Below, one piece after another: positions 1 to 8,366 of a stretch of 64,000 nucleotides of DNA. Below the pieces are notes generated by a model, which saw nothing but the letters and a program-made list of their open reading frames with translations, did no database searches and had not been told where the DNA came from. Source of the stretch: Streptomyces bathyalis (lineage in GTDB: Bacteria > Actinomycetota > Actinomycetes > Streptomycetales > Streptomycetaceae); contig NZ_CP048882.1 of the NCBI RefSeq assembly GCF_015910445.1, positions 4,526,001-4,590,000 of the forward strand, read 5' to 3'. Each line of letters opens with the position of its first letter. The stretch's first letter is position 1. The position numbers and the translations under genes were made by a program.

Positions 1-2195
1 GCCAGGGCGTCGTCGGCGCTATGGGCCGCGTCACGTACGACGGCGGCGGCACGTTCGTAACGCAGGGAGTGGACACCGGAGTCGGCGCAGTCCTTCACGG
101 CGATCAGCAGATCGGCGGCATGGCGCAGCATGCCTCGTTCCGCCGCCTGATGCACGCAGGAGAGCACGCAGTCGGCCTCGGAGAAGAGCCAGCCGAGTGC
201 CTCGTCTCTGCTCTCGAAGACCATGCCGTCGGCGAGCGGTTGCATGAGGTGGTCCAGAGCCCGCTCACCCGGCCGTTCGAGGGCGAAGACCTTCGAGGCA
301 GTGGCGAGGTAGAAGTCCAGCAGCCTGGAGAAGGCCGCTTCCCGTTCCGACGGGGGCTGTTCGTCGCGCTCGGCGCAAGCGCGGGCGAAGAGCCGTACCA
401 GGTCGTGGAAGCGGTAGCGGCCGGGCGCGGCCGACTCCAGCAGGGACGCGTCGACGAGCGACTCCAGCAGGGACTCGGTCGTCCCGGCCGGACGGTCGAG
501 GAGCGCCGCCGCGGCCTGGAGGGAGATGTCGGGGCCGTCGGCAAGGCCCAACAGGCGGAAGCTGCGGGCCTGTTCGGCGTCGAGCTGTCCGTAGCCGAGT
601 TCGAAGGTGGCCTTCACCGCCTGGTCGCCGACCTGGAGTTCATCAAGGCGCCGGTGTTCGTCGGCGAGCTTCTCGGCGAGGATGCCGACCGTCCAGGTAC
701 GGCGGGAGGCAAGCCGCGCCGCAGCGATACGGATGGCCAGCGGGAGGAATCCGCAGGCACCGACCACGGCCATGGCCGCCTGCCGCTCCGCGGTGACACG
801 CTCCTCGCCGACGATGCGCGTGAAGAGCGTCATCGCCTCCTCGGGGCTCATCACATCGAGGTCGATGAGCTGTGCTCCGGCCAGATCGACCATGCGGAAG
901 CGGCTCGTGACCAGTGCCGCGCAGCCGGCCGCCCCTGCGAGCAGAGGCCGGACCTGCGCCGCGTCCCGCGCGTTGTCCAAGAAGGTCAGCACACGGCGGC
1001 CCGAGAGAAGTGACCGGAAGAGCGCGGACCTCTCCTCGACCCCTTCCGGGATGCCGGTGTCGTCCACACCGAGTGAGCGCAGGAACGCCCCCAGCACCGC
1101 CTGCGGTTCGGACGCCGAAGGGCCCGCACCCTGGAGGTCCACGTAGAGCTGGCCGTCCGGGAAGTACTCGGCCGCGGCGTGGGCGACGTGCACTGCGAGC
1201 GTCGTCTTGCCGACCCCGCCGATGCCCGCCACGGCGGAGACCGCCATCACCGTGCCCTCCGCCTGGGCGAGTTGGTCCTTCAGCTCGGCGACGAACGCTT
1301 CGCGGCCCGTGAAGTCCGCGACGGTGGCGGGAAGTTGAGCGGGCTGTGCGGGCTGGGCCGTGGCAGGGCCCGCCGGTTCGTCGGGAGCGAGGGCGAGACT
1401 GTCGTCGGCCTCCAGGATGCGCTGGTGGAGCGCGATGAGCTCGGCGCAGGGATCGACGCCGAGTTCGTCCGCGAGCATCCGCCGCGTGTCGGCGAAGACA
1501 GCGAGTGCCTCGGCCTGCCTGCCGCTGCGGTAGAGCGCCAGCATCAGCAGCTCCCGCAGCCGCTCCCGCAACGGGTGCGCGGCTGTCAGAGCTGTCAGTT
1601 CAATGACTGCCTCGGTGTGACAGCCCAGTTGGAGTCCCAGGTCAAGGCTGTGTTCCTGGAGGGAGAGCTGCCACTCGGTCAGGCGGCTGCGGTGCCGCTC
1701 CGCGAAGGGGCCCGGCACATGGGCCAGGGCCTCACCGCTCCACTGGGTGAGCGCCGCGGTGTAGCTCTCGTGCGCGCCCGGCCGGTCGCCGCTCGCCGCG
1801 GACTTCTCCGCATCCGAGACATGTGCGGTGGCCACGTCGAGGTCCAGGACGACCTCGGAGTACGCACGACCCGGCCGGATCGCGTATCCGCCGGACTCGC
1901 TGACCATCAGCTCCGCGTCGTCGCCCAGAGCCTTGCGGATGCGGGACGCGTACGTGCGCAGCGCGGCCTTCGCCTGGTCCGGGGGCTCCTCGCCCCAGAT
2001 GGCGTCGATCAGCTCCTCGGCCGTCGCGGTGTGACCGCCGCGCAGCAACAGTGCGGCGAGCAGGGCGCGCTGCTGCGGAGAGCCCATGGGCAGCTCCTGG
2101 CCGCCGCGGCGGGCACGGACCGGTCCGAGCACGGTGAAGCACAGCTGGTGCTCCTGCCGCTCGGTCCCGCGACCGATGTTCCCCTCGGCGCCCAT
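1..2195 (-). CDS. SARP-family transcriptional regulator with NB-ARC domain (AfsR-like), partial
   Basis: Reading the minus strand from an ATG at 2195 gives one open frame to the left edge with no stop, so the C-terminus is outside the window (about 731 codons seen). The first ~90 residues look like the OmpR-type winged helix of SARPs (AATAEELIDAIWGEEP-like region, then RTYASRIRKAL). A BTAD helical domain follows (LREQL-type repeats, AELGVDPCAEL-like). Then comes an NB-ARC ATPase with Walker A GIGGVGKTTLA at about residue 325 and a later LPLAIRIAAARLASR stretch typical of STAND proteins. The truncated end is probably a TPR sensor. Members bind direct repeats at promoters and activate antibiotic or developmental genes, with ATP binding and phosphorylation as switches. 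It faces away from the decayed conservon's P450 stub on the same strand. The target is unknown. Family call is confident; the pathway is not. Confidence 0.88.
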   Translation of the reverse strand, partial: MGAEGNIGRGTERQEHQLCFTVLGPVRARRGGQELPMGSPQQRALLAALLLRGGHTATAEELIDAIWGEEPPDQAKAALRTYASRIRKALGDDAELMVSESGGYAIRPGRAYSEVVLDLDVATAHVSDAEKSAASGDRPGAHESYTAALTQWSGEALAHVPGPFAERHRSRLTEWQLSLQEHSLDLGLQLGCHTEAVIELTALTAAHPLRERLRELLMLALYRSGRQAEALAVFADTRRMLADELGVDPCAELIALHQRILEADDSLALAPDEPAGPATAQPAQPAQLPATVADFTGREAFVAELKDQLAQAEGTVMAVSAVAGIGGVGKTTLAVHVAHAAAEYFPDGQLYVDLQGAGPSASEPQAVLGAFLRSLGVDDTGIPEGVEERSALFRSLLSGRRVLTFLDNARDAAQVRPLLAGAAGCAALVTSRFRMVDLAGAQLIDLDVMSPEEAMTLFTRIVGEERVTAERQAAMAVVGACGFLPLAIRIAAARLASRRTWTVGILAEKLADEHRRLDELQVGDQAVKATFELGYGQLDAEQARSFRLLGLADGPDISLQAAAALLDRPAGTTESLLESLVDASLLESAAPGRYRFHDLVRLFARACAERDEQPPSEREAAFSRLLDFYLATASKVFALERPGERALDHLMQPLADGMVFESRDEALGWLFSEADCVLSCVHQAAERGMLRHAADLLIAVKDCADSGVHSLRYERAAAVVRDAAHSADDAL

Positions 2196-2376
2196 GACTT
2201 GGCCCCCCGCGCTCCTTATCCCACTCCCGCAGAGGTCAGTCTGCCTTGCTTGTCAGCTATACGTCATCAGGGCCCCAGGTCCTCTACGAGTCCTTCGAAC
2301 TTCTCACGGAACCGGGGCGATTGGTGTGGTACCGGCAGAGGGCCGGCCGCGTTCCCGTGGTGCCATCGCGACAGTG

Positions 2377-2700
2377 TCAGCTCCGCCCGTCGAGCAGGAC
2401 CGGCAGCGTCCGGTAGCCGTGCGCGATGAAGGATTCCACCTGGTCAAGATCCTGCGGCGGTACCGCCAGGCGCAGTCCCGGGAGGCGGTCGAGGAGCGCG
2501 GGAAGCGCAGGACGGGCTTCCATGCGCGTGAGGGCGGCGCCCAGACAGAGGTGCACGCCGTGCTGTGAACGTGGTCCTGCGGACCCGGAACGGACCGGCC
2601 ACCAGAGCTTCACCAGGGCTGGGCCGTTCGGCGTCGAGGTACATCCGGGTTCCTGGCATGGGAGCGGGGCCGGTGCCGATGGCTGTCGGATGTGCGCCAC
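2377..2700 (-). pseudogene. Cytochrome P450 C-terminal remnant (conservon cvnE relic)
   Basis: The last ~63 codons (2565 down to the TGA at 2377) read as a P450 C-terminus. HGVHLCLGAAL matches the heme-ligand loop (GxHxCxG, Cys present), followed by an L-helix-like TRMEARPALPALLDRLPGLRL and a final strand ending in YRTLPVLL. Nothing upstream in this frame resembles the I-helix (A/G)GxxT or K-helix EXXR, so at least 300 residues are missing. The stretch 2566-2720 has no clear P450 signal in any frame. It lies directly downstream of the cvnC gene on the same strand, exactly where the GTPase (cvnD) and P450 (cvnE) genes of a conservon belong. I infer a deletion that removed cvnD and most of cvnE. 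The fragment cannot be a working P450. Confidence 0.7.
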
Positions 2701-2721
2701 CTCGTCCGTGCGCCGGAGTCG

Positions 2722-3102
2722 TCATCGGGGTCGTCTTCGCGAGGACTTGAGAGTGCGGAGTCCATCGAGCACCTTCTCCAGAATCTGCCGCTCGGGCAGT
2801 TCGGCTTCGGGTACGGGGGCCCGGACCGCCAGCCTGCCGGCGTCGGCGAGGTCGGCCACCATGACCTTCACGACGCTGACCGGCAGCCGCAGATGCGCCG
2901 CCGTTTCGGCCAGGGACAGCGGTCCCGGCTGAAGCAGCTCCAGCAGGCGTCGCTGCTCGGGGCGCAGGCCACTGGCCCTCGGGTCGGCGGGGGCATGCAG
3001 CACCGTGAGCCGGTCGAGCGTGTTGCGGCTGGGCCGCGCGCGTCCGGTGGTGGCCACATACGCGGGCACGAGACGCCGGTGGTCACGCGACGGCGGATTC
3101 AT
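2722..3102 (-). CDS. DUF742 protein, conservon component CvnC
   Basis: The 126-residue protein has the DUF742 layout: an N-terminal RLVPAYVATTGRARPSR stretch, then a winged-helix-like core (LRPEQRRLLELLQPGPLSLAETAAHL, SVVKVMVADLADAGRL) and a C-terminal ILEKVLDGLRTL tail. In conservons CvnC is a small cytoplasmic protein reported to associate with the CvnA kinase, CvnB and the CvnD GTPase at the membrane. The start overlaps the preceding roadblock gene by four bases (ATGA), implying translational coupling. The tail is where the cvnD start would normally overlap, but no GTPase follows. Instead there is ~150 bp of unrecognisable sequence and a P450 stub, so this CvnC may lack its partner. Confidence 0.85.
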   Translation of the reverse strand: MNPPSRDHRRLVPAYVATTGRARPSRNTLDRLTVLHAPADPRASGLRPEQRRLLELLQPGPLSLAETAAHLRLPVSVVKVMVADLADAGRLAVRAPVPEAELPERQILEKVLDGLRTLKSSRRRPR

Positions 3103-3524
3103 TCCGGACTGTCGCTCCGTGCCGGACGGCTCATGGCCTTGGAGCCGAGGGCGGCCACCTGGACCTGCATCTGGTGCGTGACGACACCCATGTCGACCTC
3201 CGGCCCGGCGAAGACGGCCAGGGATGTGTTGTCACCCGCGGGTATCGCGAAGACCCAGCCGAGATCGGACTCGATCACGGTCTGCCGCAACGTGACGTCG
3301 AATTGGCCGGCGAAAGCGGCGGTCGTGGTGCGGGCGGCGCCCTGCAGCGCGGACAGCATCGCGGCGACGCCCTCGGCGGAATCCCGCGCCAGGTCGGGCG
3401 AGCGGCCCTCGATGAGGCCGTCGCCCGAGATCACCGCCGCGTGGATCACGTGCGGCAGTTCGAGGAGCGGAGCGAGCACCCGGGACGTGTCCTCGCGGAC
3501 GGAACGGTGCGAGGGAGTGGTCAT
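3099..3524 (-). CDS. Roadblock/LC7 domain protein, conservon component CvnB
   Basis: The 141-residue protein carries the Roadblock/LC7 fold signature: LLELPHVIHAAVISGDGLIEGRS near residues 18-40, GVAAMLSALQGAARTT in the helix, and a last strand ending in GVVTHQMQVQVAALG. Such proteins act as dimeric platforms or GAP-like regulators of small GTPases, and in conservons they pair with CvnD. The gene overlaps cvnA and cvnC by four bases on each side, so all three are probably made together. Because no GTPase gene follows in this locus, its usual client is missing here. The intact conservon at 49-52 kb could supply one, but cross-talk is speculation. Confidence 0.88.
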   Translation of the reverse strand: MTTPSHRSVREDTSRVLAPLLELPHVIHAAVISGDGLIEGRSPDLARDSAEGVAAMLSALQGAARTTTAAFAGQFDVTLRQTVIESDLGWVFAIPAGDNTSLAVFAGPEVDMGVVTHQMQVQVAALGSKAMSRPARSDSPE

Positions 3525-5638
3525 GTCGGCTCGTTCCCTTCGGATGCACCGGCGCCTGGGTCACCGGAGCCTGGGTCACCGGAGTCTGGGTCACCGGAGC
3601 CCCCGGCGCCGCCGGTCTCGCTCGGGTTGCCCATGCGGTCCGTGCTGGCTGAACTGCCTGTGCCGGGTGCGTCGTTCGTGGTGGCTGTGGTGGCTGTGGT
3701 GGCTGTGGTGGCCGTGGTGGCCGGAGCGGTCGCGCTGCGTGTGCGGCGCGCGCTGGTCGTGGAGCTCGTGTCGCCCGTACCGTTCCCGGTGCTCGTCTCG
3801 TCCGCACCGATCGTGCCGGTCCTGGTGCTCGTGTCGTCCGCACCGATCGTGCCGGTCGCGTCGTCCGTGCCGGTCGCGTCGGCGGTGTCGGGCTTGTCGG
3901 CGGTGCCGCCGGTCCCGGTGCTCGTCTTCTCGGCGTTGCTCGCGCCACTGGCCTCGCCCGTGGTGCTCGCCCTTCCTGAAGCGCCTGCCTCGTCCGTAGT
4001 GCCCAACTTGTCTGCGGCGGGCGGTCGTTCGGGCTCCCCAGGGTCATCCGTTCGGGCCGGCCGCACCGCCCGCGCGGACCCGCTCCCGGGCCTCTCCTCG
4101 GGAGAGCTGTCCGCACCCGGGCCACCCGGTGCGCCCGGCGGAACCGTTCCTGCGGCTGCACGTCCGGAGGCTGTGCCCTTCTGGAACGCGGACCAGCGCT
4201 CGGCGCTCTCCTCGGGAGAAGGCGGTGCGAGTGCCCCGCCGGTCTGCGAGCCGAGGAACAGATTGCCCACGGCGGGCTCACCGCCTCCGCTGCCGCCGGC
4301 ACCCGCGGCGTTCGCCTTCTCCTGCGCATCCGGACGGTGCCGCCTGCGACGGCGCGGCAGTTCCTGCGCCCCTGCCCGGCGCGGAGCCCCGGGACCGTCC
4401 GTGCCGGCACCCGCACTCGCACCCGCACTCGCGTCTGCCGCCGCCGGTGAACCCGCCGTCGTCGGGCCCGCCGTCGGTGTCCCCGTCGATGCGGGGGAGC
4501 GGTCATCCGTGGCCGCACGCTCAGCAACTGCGGGCGCCCTGTGCGGGGGTGAGGGAGCCATCACCGACATCGGATGTTCCGCCTCGTCGAGCAGCGTGAG
4601 CAGGGGCTCGCCGGGGAGGTGCACGACGGCACGTACGCCCCCGTACGGCGACGCCTCCACGTGCGCGCTGAACCCGTACTGGCGGACGAGCTGCCCGATC
4701 GCGGCGAAGCCGTTGCGCGGAGGGTCGCCGAGCTCCGTGACGAGGATCGCCTCGTCGCCCGAGATCAGCCGCTTGGCGCGGGCGAATTCCTCGGCGTTCA
4801 TGCCGACGCCCGAGTCGTCGATGATCACGGACACTCCGCGGTCGCCCTGCTGGAGCGTGACGACGACGGGCAGTTCCGGGTGGGAGTGGTGGAGGGCGTT
4901 GGCCATGAGCTCGGTGAGCGTCACGGCGACCGGTTCGACCGCGCGCGCGATGACGCCGACCGGGTCGCGCAGCAGGTTGCTGATCTGGACGCGCTCGTAC
5001 CCGCTGAGCCTGGACGAGGCACCGACGACGATGTCCGCGAGGTGTGAGTCCTCCCGCGTCAGGCCCGGCCACGCCCCGCACACCACGGCGGTCGACTGGA
5101 TGCGGCGCAGCGCCTGTTCGTTGAGGAAGTCGGCAGCGAGCAGGTCCTCGGCGACGAGCGGGTCGTCGTACTTCTCCTGCATCCGCCGGAGGAGGGTCTG
5201 GAGCTGGTAGAGGAGCGCCTGGATGCTTGTGGTGGAGCCGCGCATGGCTGCCTGGGCGGCGGCGTCGACACGGTTGCGTTCCTTCGTGACCTCCTCGCGC
5301 ACCTGGGCGAGGACGGCGTCGATGGACCGGTCCAGCTCGGGGCTGAGCGTCGCGGTCCCGAGGGGGCCGGGGACGGGGACGTGGGAGTGGGCGAGTGAGG
5401 TGGCCAGGCCGGGGATGCGGGCTTCGACGAGATGTCTGAGTTCGGCCTCGACGGCCCTGAGTCTCGCCCCGAGGTCGGCGGCGTACCGTGACGCGCCCTC
5501 GAGTTCCGTCGCGGTCGCTTCTGCGTGCAGTTGCGATCTGCTCAGCTCCTGTCGCGAGCGGACGAGAAGCAGCGCCAGAACGACGGCGACCGTGCCCAGG
5601 GCGAGGAACACGATCAGCACCACCGGCGTGTCGGTCAT
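3521..5638 (-). CDS. Histidine-kinase-like sensor ATPase, conservon component CvnA
   Basis: The start at 5638 puts an AAGGA motif just upstream and gives 705 residues. One N-terminal membrane helix (VVLIVFLALGTVAVVLALLLV) is followed by a coiled, Arg/Glu-rich linker and a DHp-like region. An HATPase domain follows at about 220-330, with N-box ELMANALHHSHP and G-box DDSGVGM. The last ~300 residues are low-complexity, rich in Ala, Thr, Gly, Asp and Pro, with runs such as TTATTATTATT and SGDP repeats. These match 15-bp DNA repeats near 3551-3605 and GTGGCT repeats near 3680-3720. CvnA proteins are membrane kinases that head four-gene conservons and recruit the other Cvn proteins. This locus retains cvnA, cvnB and cvnC but has lost cvnD and most of cvnE. 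The disordered tail is unusually long. Confidence 0.85.
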   Translation of the reverse strand: MTDTPVVLIVFLALGTVAVVLALLLVRSRQELSRSQLHAEATATELEGASRYAADLGARLRAVEAELRHLVEARIPGLATSLAHSHVPVPGPLGTATLSPELDRSIDAVLAQVREEVTKERNRVDAAAQAAMRGSTTSIQALLYQLQTLLRRMQEKYDDPLVAEDLLAADFLNEQALRRIQSTAVVCGAWPGLTREDSHLADIVVGASSRLSGYERVQISNLLRDPVGVIARAVEPVAVTLTELMANALHHSHPELPVVVTLQQGDRGVSVIIDDSGVGMNAEEFARAKRLISGDEAILVTELGDPPRNGFAAIGQLVRQYGFSAHVEASPYGGVRAVVHLPGEPLLTLLDEAEHPMSVMAPSPPHRAPAVAERAATDDRSPASTGTPTAGPTTAGSPAAADASAGASAGAGTDGPGAPRRAGAQELPRRRRRHRPDAQEKANAAGAGGSGGGEPAVGNLFLGSQTGGALAPPSPEESAERWSAFQKGTASGRAAAGTVPPGAPGGPGADSSPEERPGSGSARAVRPARTDDPGEPERPPAADKLGTTDEAGASGRASTTGEASGASNAEKTSTGTGGTADKPDTADATGTDDATGTIGADDTSTRTGTIGADETSTGNGTGDTSSTTSARRTRSATAPATTATTATTATTATTNDAPGTGSSASTDRMGNPSETGGAGGSGDPDSGDPGSGDPGAGASEGNEPT

Positions 5639-5956
5639 CGGCGTCCTTGGTCGACTGGATTGCTGTGATCGATGTTGAGGACGAGCCCGGGGGAGCGAAC
5701 TGCGCCCAGGAGCACCGGCCCATCGGCACTCATCGCCCGGCGGTCCCCACATGCTGCCGCAGACCAATCGCGTGCACACCCGTAACGGGAACATCTGTAC
5801 ACATCGGCTGATCGCATTCCGCCTGCAGGCGGGGAGAGTTCGGGCGCAGCCCGCCGTAACCCCGATTCGGGCGTGATGAGTTCCCCCTGTGGCGACGCGT
5901 CAGCGGCCGGAGAGGGCCCCTGAGTTGCTACAGCCGTCGGGCGGCGGCCCGTTGCC
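5639..5956. promoter_or_regulatory. Intergenic region upstream of the decayed conservon, with two palindromes
   Basis: No gene is visible in these 318 bases. Two short palindromes lie upstream of the conservon kinase: CCCGTAACGGG at 5779-5789 and CCGCCTGCAGGCGG at 5819-5832. The second is a perfect 14-bp dyad and could be an operator or the stem of a small hairpin. The region also holds the 3' flank of the PHP-domain gene, which reads in the same direction, so any promoter here serves the conservon. No convincing -35/-10 pair was found. Confidence 0.3.
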
Positions 5957-7465
5957 TCAGCCGTCGTCGCGGCCCAGCCGGATCGGGTTGGTCATCGCGG
6001 CCATGGCGCCCGGCAGGCCGGCGGGCGAGCCGATGGGCGGACGGTGGCGTATCTCCGCGCGCACATACGCCGCCAGGGAGGCAGTCGTGCGCCACTTCAG
6101 AGGTTCGGCGCCGACCGCTCCGGTGAACATCTCGCCCTGGTCGTTGAGGAACCTGGCCGTGGCGCCCGCGGGCGCACCCGAGACCTCCAGGCGGACGGTC
6201 ACCTCCGCGTCGCGCTTCACCGCCAACCGCTCGCCGATACCCGCGTGTTCGCCGTGCGGGCCGGTTGCGGTGAACCCCAGGGAGATGGCCGAGGACTCCG
6301 CGATGTAGCTGCGGCCCGCGCGTATGCCCTCCAGCAGGGACCGGCGGGAGAGATCGTCCGCGAGGACGACCGTCTGCGGCAGGCCCACCTTCTGCGGCTC
6401 GGCGTGCGCGTCACTGTTGCCCATCGCGGGGAGCGGGCCGCGGCCGGACGGCGGAGCCACCAGCATGTTGTCCCAGGCGGCGACCGCGACTTCGTCGTCC
6501 ACGGTCCACGGCCCGTTCCACACCTCCACGGCGTCCGCTTCCTCGTAGCCGAACTTCCACTGGCAGCCCACGAAGGGGCAGTCGGGATGGGCCGGGACGA
6601 CCAGACCGCCCGCCTTGCGGATGCGGCGCGCGAAGCGGGAGAAGTGACCGTCCCTCGCCCGGTACCGCCAGTCGACGAACGTGCCGGGATCCGTGCCGAG
6701 TGCCAGAACGTGTCCGTTGCGGGTGGTGATCTCCTCGCCGCAAAGAATCAGGAAGTCCTCGTCCCACAGCCCTCCCCAAGCACCGTGCCCCGAGGTGGTG
6801 TTGTGCTCGGTCGTGGTGATGAAGTCGAGCCCCGCCTCGCGCGCGGCCGCGGCGGTCTCCGCCGGGGTGCGCTTGCCGTCCGAGTGCACCGTGTGGAGGT
6901 GGCAGTCGCCCCGGTACCAGGCGCGGCCGCGGCCCCGCGCCCGCTCCGGGGGGTGGACGGGACGGGGCGTGGTGCCCGGACTCCCGTACCGGAGGGTGAC
7001 GGTCACCTTGTAGTTCAGCCCCTGCGGGGCCACGGTGTAGGGGCCGAGGACGACATGCCACGTGCCTTCGCGCACCGGGCCCGCCAGATAGCCGGGTGTC
7101 GCTTCCTCGGCGCTGATCGTGAACCGGTCCCGCGCGCCGCCCGACCAGCCGCGGAAGCCCCGGCCGCCGAGCCCCGTGCCCCGCTCGTCGAAGACGCCGA
7201 TGTCCAGGGCGTTGCCCTTGGTGCCCTCGGGGACGGACGGCTTGTCGTAGGTGTACGCCACCTCGATCTCGCGGACGCCGGAGGGGACCTCGACCGGCAG
7301 ATACACGTAGTCCGGCGCGCCCGTGGGCAGGTGGCCCTTCATCGTCCTGGACTTCTCGGTGCCATCGGCGGCGCGCGCGAAGCTCACCCCGCCGAGAGTG
7401 AGCACGCCCGTGGCGCCCGCCACCGCCGACAGCCGCAGCACGTCACGTCTTTCCACGCCTGACAT
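5957..7465 (-). CDS. CehA/McbA-family PHP-domain metallohydrolase, exported by Tat
   Basis: The ATG at 7465 is chosen because GGGGGAGG lies a few bases upstream and because it puts a signal peptide at the very N-terminus (VERRDVLRLSAVAGATGVLTLGG, twin-arginine type). A beta-rich N-terminal domain of ~180 residues precedes a PHP domain: metal motifs CHLHTVHSDG near residue 190, then TTTEHNT, CGEEIT and VVPAHPD, and a GNSDAH motif. PHP/CehA enzymes use two or three metals to hydrolyse phosphoesters; related members act on nucleotides, histidinol phosphate or carbaryl. The substrate here cannot be told. Being exported, it probably works on extracellular organic phosphate or esters. It stands alone, on the same strand as the surface protein that follows at 7638. 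Confidence 0.85.
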   Translation of the reverse strand: MSGVERRDVLRLSAVAGATGVLTLGGVSFARAADGTEKSRTMKGHLPTGAPDYVYLPVEVPSGVREIEVAYTYDKPSVPEGTKGNALDIGVFDERGTGLGGRGFRGWSGGARDRFTISAEEATPGYLAGPVREGTWHVVLGPYTVAPQGLNYKVTVTLRYGSPGTTPRPVHPPERARGRGRAWYRGDCHLHTVHSDGKRTPAETAAAAREAGLDFITTTEHNTTSGHGAWGGLWDEDFLILCGEEITTRNGHVLALGTDPGTFVDWRYRARDGHFSRFARRIRKAGGLVVPAHPDCPFVGCQWKFGYEEADAVEVWNGPWTVDDEVAVAAWDNMLVAPPSGRGPLPAMGNSDAHAEPQKVGLPQTVVLADDLSRRSLLEGIRAGRSYIAESSAISLGFTATGPHGEHAGIGERLAVKRDAEVTVRLEVSGAPAGATARFLNDQGEMFTGAVGAEPLKWRTTASLAAYVRAEIRHRPPIGSPAGLPGAMAAMTNPIRLGRDDG

Positions 7466-7637
7466 ATGTGCCTCCCCCTGCGCGCGGCCCGTGCCGCACG
7501 CCCCGCACCCGTAGTCCCACGGCGCCTGCGTGACGCCACGAGTCACTTTTGTACGCGCGGGAGACGTGCGGGGAAACCCCTGTGGAAAACTCCGGCCGTA
7601 CCCGTGCGAGGCGCGGGTACGGCCCGGTTCGCGACCG

Positions 7638-8234
7638 TCAGGAGCGGCGCCGGGAGGCGACGAAGAAGGCGACGGCCACGACCGCGATCACGATGAGGAC
7701 CAGCGGGATCACCAGCCACAGCCACCAGCGGCTGCTGCTCTTCTTCTTGCGCTCCGGTCCGGGGCTGCTGTGACTGCCGACGGTGGTCGTCGTGGTCGTG
7801 CTGCCGACGCTCGAGCCGCCCTTCGAGCTGCTGCCCGAGGTGGTCTTGCTGACGCCCCCGCTGGTGCTGACGGAACCGCCCGTGCTGCCGGAACTGCTCG
7901 TCTTGCTGCCACCACCGCTGCTGCTGACGCTGCCACCCGTGCTGCTCGTACTGCCGCTGGTCGTGGTGCTGCTGCTCGAACTGGAGGAGCCGCTGGTCGT
8001 GCCGCCCCGGCTCCCTCCGCCGGATATTCGGCCCGGCGCCGCCTGCGTATCGACCTGGTCGCCGCCCCGTGCCCGGTCGGCGGCCCCCGCGGACGTCCCG
8101 CCGGATGCGCCCGCCGATATCCCGCCCGGGACTCCGCCGGCGGGCCCGCTCTGCGCGGCGTGCGCCGTGACGGCGCCCCCGCCCAGCACGGCGAGGACCA
8201 GCGCGGCGGTGGTCGTGGCAAAGCGAACTCGCAT
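7638..8234 (-). CDS. Ser/Thr/Gly-rich surface protein with signal peptide and C-terminal anchor
   Basis: The 198-residue protein begins with a clear Sec signal peptide (MRVRFATTTAALVLAVLGGG, cleavage near AHAA). It continues with a low-complexity stalk of Ser, Thr and Gly runs (about residues 75-150). It ends in a basic turn (ERKKKSSSRWW), a hydrophobic helix (LVIPLVLIVIAVVAVAFFVA) and SRRRS. That is the layout of a cell-envelope protein held by a C-terminal transmembrane segment, with a spacer stalk and no catalytic domain. There is no LPXTG motif. The GGGGGA before the ATG supports the start. The gene is divergent from fbiC with 132 bp between them. Function unknown. The stalk is likely extracellular and possibly glycosylated, which is inference. 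Confidence 0.7.
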   Translation of the reverse strand: MRVRFATTTAALVLAVLGGGAVTAHAAQSGPAGGVPGGISAGASGGTSAGAADRARGGDQVDTQAAPGRISGGGSRGGTTSGSSSSSSSTTTSGSTSSTGGSVSSSGGGSKTSSSGSTGGSVSTSGGVSKTTSGSSSKGGSSVGSTTTTTTVGSHSSPGPERKKKSSSRWWLWLVIPLVLIVIAVVAVAFFVASRRRS

Positions 8235-8366
8235 GAATTCCCCCGTAGTTGTGGAAAAAGGCCGCCCCGGTGTGCGGCCGTGTGTCACGCAGCACCGTAG
8301 ACGATGTGATATTGCCCGCAGCGGCCACTTCCGGAGAGCCGCCGATACCGCTCGTATGCTCGGTTC

